Notes under the pieces: model-generated
What the model was told of the DNA's origin: nothing
Seen by the model: the letters and a program-made list of their open reading frames with translations, nothing else
Database searches by the model: none
In this document: in pieces, positions 56,601 through 64,000 of the stretch
Layout: every line of letters begins with the position of its first letter
How positions within the stretch are numbered: the stretch's first letter is position 1
Made by a program: the position numbers and the translations under genes
Assembly (NCBI GenBank): GCA_905160935.1
Contig: CAJHZI010000794.1
Location: 1,322,501-1,386,500 of the forward strand
DNA from: Enchytraeus crypticus
Taxonomy: Eukaryota > Annelida > Clitellata > Enchytraeida > Enchytraeidae
Length of the DNA stretch: 64,000 nucleotides
Reading direction: 5' to 3'

Positions 56601-59600
56601 TTATATATATAAAATCTTATATATGATTTCTATTATGTAGCTCTCTTATTTTCAGAAATATGAATGTTGCCTTTATGGTGCTCTTGTATATATGGAATTC
56701 TATTAGTTTAAATTTCTTATAATTTATGATTTACATATATTTCCTTATGCTTCTAAAAAGTAGGTATTTTCGATGCAAATATTTATATGGCTTCTAGAAA
56801 ACGCTTTTTATTCTGGATTAATTATTTTGTATTTTCTTACATTATCTTGAGAATTATTTAACGTTGTTTTTACACTAATGAGACTTATTTATTTATATTT
56901 TCCTTTGTTATTTTCTTATTTATTCTGGTGTAACTTAAGTCATTGGTAAACTATGTTCTTGCCTAATTTATAATATTAAGCGTGCCTTAAGGACAATTAT
57001 GTATTTGATGCATATATCGGCATTGTTAATTTTTATCATGACTTGTTTGTACATTGTAGATTCATGCACCAATATACAATCTGAATCCTATGATCACAAG
57101 GCAAAGGTATGCCTTAGTTACTACATGACAGAACAAAATTTTTGAAATGATTTAGGAAGATTAATGAATAGATACTGTAATATTCATGGATAATTTTTAA
57201 AAGTGTTGTGGGGATTCATGTTAAATTTAATTTTTTAAATAGTTAAAAAATAAAATATAATTAGCTTCATTTTAAATATACTTGTTGTTATTAAATGAAC
57301 AATATTATGTAAAGGCTAAAAATGTAATTAAAGTATTCGTAGAATTCTTAAAGCCGTCTTATTGGCTGATACTTCATCTTAAATCAAAGCAAAACTTGAG
57401 CCTCGTGTATATCTAGAATTATAAATAGAGAATTGCATATTAAAATATATGGTAGTGCATTATCCTCTATTTTCTGCCTCAAGTCTGGTGCTTTAAATAG
57501 GAAAAATGTTTGAATTTTGAGCCTTGCACAAATATTTTTAACTTTTTATTAGGAAAAGATATTATGTTATTGTAATTTAATTATAATTTTAGTTGATATT
57601 TAATTCAGGAATAAAATAGTTTAGTTTAGGTACTCTGAAAGGAAATATATGATATATTCAGTATAAACATGGACAGACTTTTGAGACAATAAACAAACAT
57701 ACATCTTACTTTTCTTTAGAAGTCTACTGTTAATCGATGTTTGTTAAAAAGCTGGTAAAGCTAATGTTAACGTCAATTTCCTCACTGGAAAGCGATGTCA
57801 GTGACGGGCGAACCCAGAATAGAGGGACTGTTATAGACACACTGTTCGTTGCTGTTATATATTTTGCAGCCTGTTCATTGTCTATTGCAAATATTGTAAA
57901 CAGTTTATTGTTTGTTGTAGATATTGCAGACTATTTGTTGTTTGTTGTAGATATTGCAGACTATTTGTTGTTTGTTGTAGATATTGCAGACTATTTGTTG
58001 TTTGTTGTAGATATTGCAGACTATTTGTTGTTTGTTGTAGATATTGCAGACTATTCGTTGTTTGTTGTAGATACTGCAGACTATTTGTTGTTTGTTGTAG
58101 ATATTGCAGACTATTTGTTGTTTGTTGTAGATATTGCAGACCATTTGGTGTTTGTTGTAGATATTGCAGACTATTTGTTGTTTGTTGTAGATATTGCAGA
58201 CTGCTCTACCTAGATCTCTCTATGGCCTCTGTGACAGTGGAAGGCTTAGAAGAGATTCTCTCACAATGCTGTTCTCTATATAAACTCAGTCTGGAAAACT
58301 GTCAAGTCAATGACGCCATCTGCAGGTATATGCTGACAACTGACGTCCCTGGCGTCATCCTTGTATGAGAAAACGGACGTTAAACCTCTATTACTATTAT
58401 TATTATTATAACGATTTCATCAGTTAGTTTACATTGCCTTTTACTATTTTAATAGATCTGAAAGTTTTAGCATATTATGCTCTATTTGATATACCATCGT
58501 TCTGCATTTCTATTATTTTTTAAAATAGTTAAGTTGTAATATGCTCACTATTCGAAATACAGAGTTTTGCATTTTTTATCTTTAAAATTGTTTAAGCTGT
58601 AATTTACACGTTATTTGGTGAATCGTATTTTTATCAGAATTTAACTTTTTCATCATATAAAAACATATGGCAGGAGTAGTTATAAAAGCTAAAGATATAT
58701 TTTGATCTCCGATTAAGTTTTACTATAAATTATATTTATATAACTTAAGTATTATAAATTTATATGTATTTAATATTTAAGGCGTGAATAATGAGTAATT
58801 TGTTTATCATTACGGAAAATCTAATTTAGTTGTGGTGTTTTGCATAAATCATATGCTGGATATTCTCCCTAATATTATATATCAAAATACAACTGAAGAA
58901 AAGCTGCAGATATATGTCAAGCTTAATAAATATTAATAATAAAGGTTTCACGTCTGTTTCCTCATACAAGGATGCTGTCAGGGATGGCTTATGGTATATA
59001 GAGTAGATGGAACTAATAATAATAAAATAAGACTATCTTTAGAGGTGAAAATGAATCAAAATCACCAGACATATGAAAAATGTTGGCTATTAAATTTTTA
59101 AAGCAATGACAAATAATTAATTAATGAATTTTATATAATTTACTTCTGTTCTGCTCGTGTATAGGTACATTGGGCAGAACCAGTATTTGCAAACTCTCAA
59201 TATGGCGCTGTGTCAGGGTCTGACAGAAAATGCTCTCGTGCCTATCTGCAACAATCTGCAGCGGTAACTCTGACCAGAATTATTCTCTATCTCTCTATTT
59301 CTCGTTCTCTCTTTCTTTCTCTCTCTTTCTTTCTCTCTCTCTTTTGAGTTGATAAAATTTACTTGTCTAAATGACAGATTAATTTTTTTAACTGACGTTA
59401 TTATCAGTTATTATTCTAGTCATTTTCAAATTGGTTTATTGTCTGTCGGATCGGGTGAGTCACTGATTGATTCTTTAACTGATATATTTACTAATTTATT
59501 GATGTATTGGCTGTTACATGGTTTAATCGATTGATAGCTTGCTTGGTGATTGATTAATTGAGTGACAGATTGCTTGACTATCGATAGATTGACTGTCTTA

Positions 59601-62299
59601 TAGAAAGGTGTATTGATTTAGTTATAGATTGATTGTTTTATTTCGATTGATTTGTTGACTGCTTGATTTATTTTTTGATAGGTAGATTTATGGAAGGAAT
59701 GACTGATTGACTGAATTTTCTGAATTCATGATTTCTTGATAGTCTGAACTTAATGATTGATTTATGAACTGAATTTACTGATTTATTGAAAGGTTGTTAG
59801 AGTTAAGCTTGGTATACAAGGTGTATTAATTTAATAATTATAGATTGATTGTTTTCCTTCTAGATTCGTAGACTGATTGCTCCTTGATTTATTGATTGAT
59901 TGAAGGATTGATTGATTGATAAACTGAATTTATTGATTGATTAATGGATTGATTGACTGAATTGATTGATTAATTGATTGATTGATTAATTGATTGATTG
60001 ATTAATGGATTGATTGACTGATAAGCTGAATTGATTGATTGATTGATTGAAAGGTTGTTAGAGTTAAACGTGGCGTGGACTAACATGAGCCGAGGAGCCG
60101 TGGTTTATCTGGTCACGTGTCTACCAGCCAGCCTCGTCAGACTTAATCTCAGCGGCAACAGAGAGAGTCTTACTGACGAGGGTTTGACATATATCAATAT
60201 GAATCAATCAGTTCATCCAGTGCTGTGCAAATCAATGAATCGTTCGATGCCAATATGCAGAACGTTTTATGAATTTGAAATTAAAGTTCAGTTTATGAAT
60301 GACATTGTAATCCTACTATATTCTATCATAAAATCAAATTTTGAGTATTATCAGATGTGGTAAATGTGTAGGAATCAGGGCGATTCTTTTATTACTTATT
60401 AGATTAATATAATAATGCAGTAAATAAGTTCTGCCACTGCAGTGTGTGCAAATAGTCATCTCAAATTCCAGTTGTCGTATTCTGATTCATTCTAAAATAA
60501 ATTAAGATAACCATAAGTGTGCGTCGTCTTTTCACGGGATGATTGATTAAATGATTGATTAGTTCTTTTCACTGGATGATTGATGAAATAAAGCTGTTAA
60601 AGCTAAGGTTAACGTCAGTTTCCTCGCTCGAAAGCGATGTCAGTGACGGGCGAGCCCAGGATTTGAACCCGCACCTAACTGATCCTCGGTCGAGTATCTA
60701 ACCGACTTCGCCACTGGCTCCAGCCAAATGATTAGTTCTTTTCACGGGATGATTGATTAAGTGATTGATTAGTTCTTTTCACGGAATGATTGATTAATTG
60801 ATTGATTAGTTCTTTTCATTCGATGATTGACTAAATGATTGATTAGCTCTGTTCATGTGATGATTGAATAAGTGATTATTTAGTTCTTTTCACGGGATGA
60901 TTGATTAATTGATTGTTTAGTTTTTTCTGCTCTACTGACAACAGATGTACAACAGCTGTGCAACAGTTGTCCTGACCTGAAAGAACTTGATTTGAGCGAC
61001 GCGAGACCTCTAACAGCGTTGACTGTGGGTTATATTGTGGATGGGCTGAAACGTCTAGAATATCTGGCGCTCAGTCGCTGCTATAACATCCTACCTAGCT
61101 CTCTCTTGTACGTCTAACGTTACTGCATCTACTTAGGAATCTAGTTCTATATATTTAATTAATTGATTGCTAGGTTAGTTAACATAGTTCTATGTAGTTA
61201 ATTAATTGTTGCTAGGTTAATTAAGATAGTTCTATGTAGTTAATTAATTGATTGCTAGGTTAGTTAAGATATAGAACTATAATTTTGCCTAGGCTGGAGC
61301 CAGTGGCGAAGTCGGTAAGATACTCGACTGCGGATCAGTATGTGCGGGGTTAAATCCTGGGCTCGCCCGTCACTGACATCGCTTTCGAGTGAAGAAACTG
61401 ACGTTAACCTTATCTTAACCAGCTTTATCATCTTCATCCACATAGAACATTTCGCTTAGGTAATACTCAACTAAATGTCAAATCTGGCGTAAAATAATTT
61501 AAATTTTCTTTTATCTGAGTGAGCTAAACTGGTTTTCAGATTGACAGCTCTCATCATGAATTCATGCTTATTTAAGTTAGTAGGTCTTAATTCTAAAGTT
61601 GACGTCAATGATCTTTTATTGCTGTTGCTGAGAAATAGTTGGATGGTTTTATGCTCAATGCAATATGTTGACGGCTCTCTAGCCCTATAAGTAGGTACCA
61701 GAGATTCGATTCTCATCTGTCCCTGCCTATCTATATATTATTATTGTAGTTTGATACGAAAGCTAATACTAGCATTTTCAAATTATTTTATAGTGAAAAC
61801 ATTGTTATTTTGCTCATTATATGCACTGTACATAGAGCAGTGTTACCTGCTTGCATCATTTGTTTTTTTTATGTTTTAATTTGATAGATAGATTGATTTT
61901 AAGGGTATATTTTACATAATAGCTGTATCATTTTAACAGGATGATTCCAGTTGATCGATTCTATAGGTTTTTGTGGCTATATAGTTTCAATAGATAGCAA
62001 TGGATTGATTGTTTGATTTTATTAGTATATTTTATGTCGCCGCGTCATTTCTCTACAATGATTAACAGCGGTTGATCGATTTTTGTTGTTGTCTCTGCAG
62101 CGCACTGGCTGATCTGCCAAGCCTGGTGGCCTTCGACATGTTTGGAATGTTGAAGGAAGCCGCGGTGAACTGGTTAAGAGAAGCCCTGACCAGAGTCCGA
62201 CACGTCAACGACTTTCCACTCTCCAGTATTGCCAGACCTTCCACTATAGGACCTCAGAGTCGATCTATCTGGGGCGTCCATGTTGCCGATCCTTGCTGA
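53062..62299 (+). CDS. SKP2: SKP2, F-box/leucine-rich-repeat substrate receptor of SCF
   Basis: SKP2 recruits p27-type CDK inhibitors to the SCF ubiquitin ligase through Skp1 and Cks1. Eleven exons: 53062-53090, 53737-53959, 54557-54707, 55163-55270, 56018-56132, 57060-57106, 58200-58325, 59165-59263, 60054-60181, 60945-61107, 62101-62299. They give about 462 residues (human 424). The F-box is in exon 4 (PWCILSDEIMLSVFTWLP, then VRCARVCRRWNRV) and continues FDESLWRRLD in exon 5. LRR units follow (LYLDLSMASV, LYKLSLENC, LQTLNMALC, LLELNVAW, LVRLNLSGN, LKELDLSD, LEYLALSRCYNILP). The C-terminal exon ends ARPSTIGPQSRSIWGVH, the SKP2-specific tail. A basic KKRK lies near the N-terminus, as in human. 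I count exon 4 as 108 bases but the frame needs 109, so a one-base slip or indel near 55200 should be checked. Confidence 0.93.
53091..53736. other. SKP2 intron 1 with Core-D repeat and (TA)n
   Basis: A minus-strand Core-D copy (53370-53425: AAAGGTTTAATGCCCGTTTC, TCATACAGGGATG) and a TA array (53538-53602). Confidence 0.75.
55312..55432 (-). mobile_element. CR1/L2-like LINE 3' tail
   Basis: AATTACAGTGCTACAGTCATC, AAAAACGGTGCAAATTCC and TCAGTCCAAAGTAAAGGGA. It lies in SKP2 intron 4, 42 bases after the donor. Confidence 0.8.
56133..57059. other. SKP2 intron 5, nothing recognised
   Basis: AT-rich intron without a recognised repeat. Confidence 0.4.
57745..58200. repeat. SINE-A 3' fragment and 30-bp array of the SKP2 exon 7 acceptor
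   Basis: 57745-57818 is a minus-strand SINE-A 3' piece. From about 57900 to 58200 ten units of 30 bases (TTTGTTGTAGATATTGCAGA, CTATTTGTTG) lead to the exon 7 start at 58200. Every unit contains GATATTGCAG, the same acceptor the exon uses, so there are about ten candidate AGs in tandem. The 158-codon open frame reflects a period divisible by three. Confidence 0.9.
58340..58412 (+). repeat. Core-D short repeat beside the SKP2 exon 7 donor
   Basis: ACGTCCCTGGCGTCATCC, GAGAAAACGGACGTTAAACC and an ATT tail, starting about 15 bases after the donor at 58326. A minus-strand copy lies at 58938-58985. Confidence 0.8.
59270..59345. repeat. (TC)n tract after the SKP2 exon 8 donor
   Basis: CTCTCTATTTCTCGTTCTC and TTTCTCTCTC. 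It resembles the reverse complement of the GA tail of the RTE-like LINE but carries no LINE body. Confidence 0.6.
59440..60053. repeat. (TTGA)n-rich tract ending in the SKP2 exon 9 acceptor
   Basis: Irregular GATTGATTGA runs increase in purity from 59880 to 60050. The exon 9 acceptor (GATTGAAAG at 60045-60053) is the last unit of the tract, so the pyrimidine tract is unusually poor. Confidence 0.75.
60545..60930. repeat. 35-bp minisatellite interrupted by SINE-A
   Basis: Units TTCTTTTCACGGGATGATTG and ATTAAATGATTGATTAG. A minus-strand SINE-A (60591-60725) splits the array. The array ends near the exon 10 acceptor at 60944. Confidence 0.8.
61130..61425. repeat. Tandem repeat and SINE-A after SKP2 exon 10
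   Basis: Three units of TTAATTAATTGATTGCTAGG and TTCTATGTAG (61150-61285) are followed at once by a plus-strand SINE-A (61292-61422). Confidence 0.8.
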
Positions 62300-64000
62300 G
62301 AAATAGTTGATCCTTATACGGCTACTCCTGTCTCTGTTGTGCTTCTGCTCGCCTGTATATTCTCATATAAGATGACTGTAGTAAACTTGAGATATTATTT
62401 ATATAAAGCTTAAAGTATCTATTAGTAGTAAAAAAAAGCTAATGTTAACGTCAGTTTCCTCACTCGAAAGCTATGTCAGTGATGGGCAAGCCCAGGATTT
62501 GAATCCTTCACATATTGACCAGCGGTCGAATATCTTGCCGATATCACCATGGGCTGGAGCCAAAGGAGATGTCGGTAGTATTTGGTAATAGGATTTTTAC
62601 ATACTGTATTCGTTTGGAATAACAGTATATTTCTCATTGTGAGTTACGTTGAACGTCATAAACTATTCTATCTGCACAGCTTGCTTTCATTGACGTGTGT
62701 GCTGATTGAAGCATCATTTACACTGTTTATTTTTTACTGCCTGCAAGTATTTATCAACAAAAACAATTGTGCGTGTTTTAGGAAACTTATTTAACCTATT
62801 GTGCCTATTTAACAATGCAGTCGTTAAGCTTAAGCATAAGGTGTATATAGTTAAATTATCACTGCAGCTTTTCAAGTATATTTTTTTTTAAAATAATGAT
62901 AGATGATTTTCATCATCTTTTCCTCATCAGCAGATATGAAAGGAGCCATTCTTTAAATTTGTTGGCTACTTGCAAAACGTATCTTTAGTTGGTCATTGTA
63001 TCAGTATTAATGTGTAAAATCCGGTGTAAAATAATATTGAATATATTATGATTAGGTAATGTTTGGTGGTGGTACTGATAAGGTGATTTCTTTCAATTAG
63101 ATCAGAATTATGTATATTTAAAACTTATCACCCGCAAATAGGATAAATTGCTTCATGTCATAAATTGTTTTCTACTACTTATAAACTTTGGTGAAATTAT
63201 GGTCTAATTTAGATGTGAATGTCGAATTCACCAGTAAATCATGATGAAAATGTTTAAATGGATTCTTTTTTTTTGAATGCTTTAAATAGAGACGGTGGCA
63301 TGTCGACATTACTTAGACTCACTTAGATTATTGTAGTTTTTCTTGTTTCTGTTGTAACGCCTTAGTTTTGTTTCATTTGCTAGGAAATCGCTTATATATT
63401 TATTCGTAGCTTTATGTTATGATCTGTGATTCTAGTTTGTGTATGTTGCGACTAATTGTATGTAATCTAGTTGATTTATAATAAAGGTAACTTCTGTTTC
63501 TGTATTACAATGGGTACCGTCAGAGACTGCCTGGCTGGGATTCAAACCAATCACCTCCTGCTTCTCGTGCAAGCTTGCTATCCAATTAGCCATCCAAACA
63601 ATTACAATTCTAGTGGTTTACGTGGATGATGGCTGAAACCTCTAAAATCCTCTCTAAACTAAATCATATATCTTTACCTTTGCGTATAAGACCTATACAT
63701 GAATAAATGTTTATTATACAAACTAATATAACAGTAATGATTATAATGTGTATTTATACATATTTGATCAATAGAGGTAAATTGTATTTAATATAAAAAT
63801 TGCAATGAAAATAGTTATAATTTGCATTGAATATACAAATTATTATAAAAATGGCAGTATATATTTGTTACACAAATTTATTGTCGTACTCCGAGATTTA
63901 GTTAAGTTCCTGTGTTTTAAGGATGTTTTAAGGGTGTTTCCTGTTTAATCTTTTGTTTAATAGTTGGTTTCTGTTAAACTTTCTGAAAATTGCTAATTCT
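62300..64000. other. SKP2 3' region and right flank
   Basis: It holds a minus-strand SINE-A (62427-62560), followed by a second SINE-A head in plus sense (62551-62577). A tRNA-like SINE in reverse (63515-63605; A-box-like ATGGCTAATTGGATAGC, B-box-like GGTTTGAATCCC) is also present. An AATAAA lies at about 63480, a possible distal poly(A) signal. I see no further gene. Confidence 0.6.

Noticed and set aside
57737-58213. 158-codon open frame with repeated VVDIADYLLF units
   Set aside because: It lies over the 30-bp array in the SKP2 intron and overlaps the real exon 7 in another frame; the period is divisible by three.
63515-63605. Possible tRNA gene on the minus strand
   Set aside because: Pol III box-like motifs are present but cloverleaf pairing is poor; treated as a SINE remnant.

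Overview
The window is animal nuclear DNA: AT-rich, with split genes, GT-AG introns of 0.3 to 3 kb, a standard code, and dense non-LTR, SINE and DNA-transposon debris. The genes (ciliary CFAP53, MAB21-like, SKP2, EFL1, PPP4C) are metazoan and only moderately diverged from vertebrate forms. Together with the repeat content this suggests an invertebrate, perhaps marine. I cannot place the phylum from sequence alone. Layout: (1) 440-19060, plus strand: the C-terminal 15 exons of EFL1, the GTPase that releases eIF6 from 60S ribosomes; its N-terminal G domain lies left of the window. (2) 22245-29804, minus: a complete PPP4C catalytic subunit, 307 residues like the human protein. (3) 32055-39407, minus: CFAP53, a coiled-coil axonemal and left-right protein, reconstructed in seven phase-compatible exons, with a long C-terminal extension. 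(4) 41237-44730, minus: a proposed four-exon gene of 147 residues that I do not recognise, with a RII-alpha/DPY30-like N-terminus and an RFX X-box-like site 40-60 bp before its start codon. (5) 45479-48324, minus: a MAB21-like gene, with three introns although its vertebrate homologues are intronless. (6) 53062-62299, plus: SKP2, an F-box/LRR substrate receptor, 11 exons. These genes do not form an operon or an obvious pathway. MAB21 and SKP2 are divergent; EFL1 and PPP4C are convergent. About half of the non-coding sequence I could examine belongs to recognisable repeats. These are an RTE-like LINE whose 3' end recurs many times, a CR1/L2-like LINE and its 3' tails, at least three tRNA-related SINE families, two microsatellite-tailed short repeats sharing a core with SINE-A, a GAT-tailed repeat, a hAT element with a perfect 8-bp target duplication, and a MITE. 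The most unusual feature is a recurrent pattern in which minisatellite arrays start inside an exon and carry the splice site with them. The unit includes the exon edge in EFL1 (11494-11722), PPP4C (28131-28290, 24415-25060, 23940-24165, probably 25665-26230), CFAP53 (37371-37770) and SKP2 (57900-58200).
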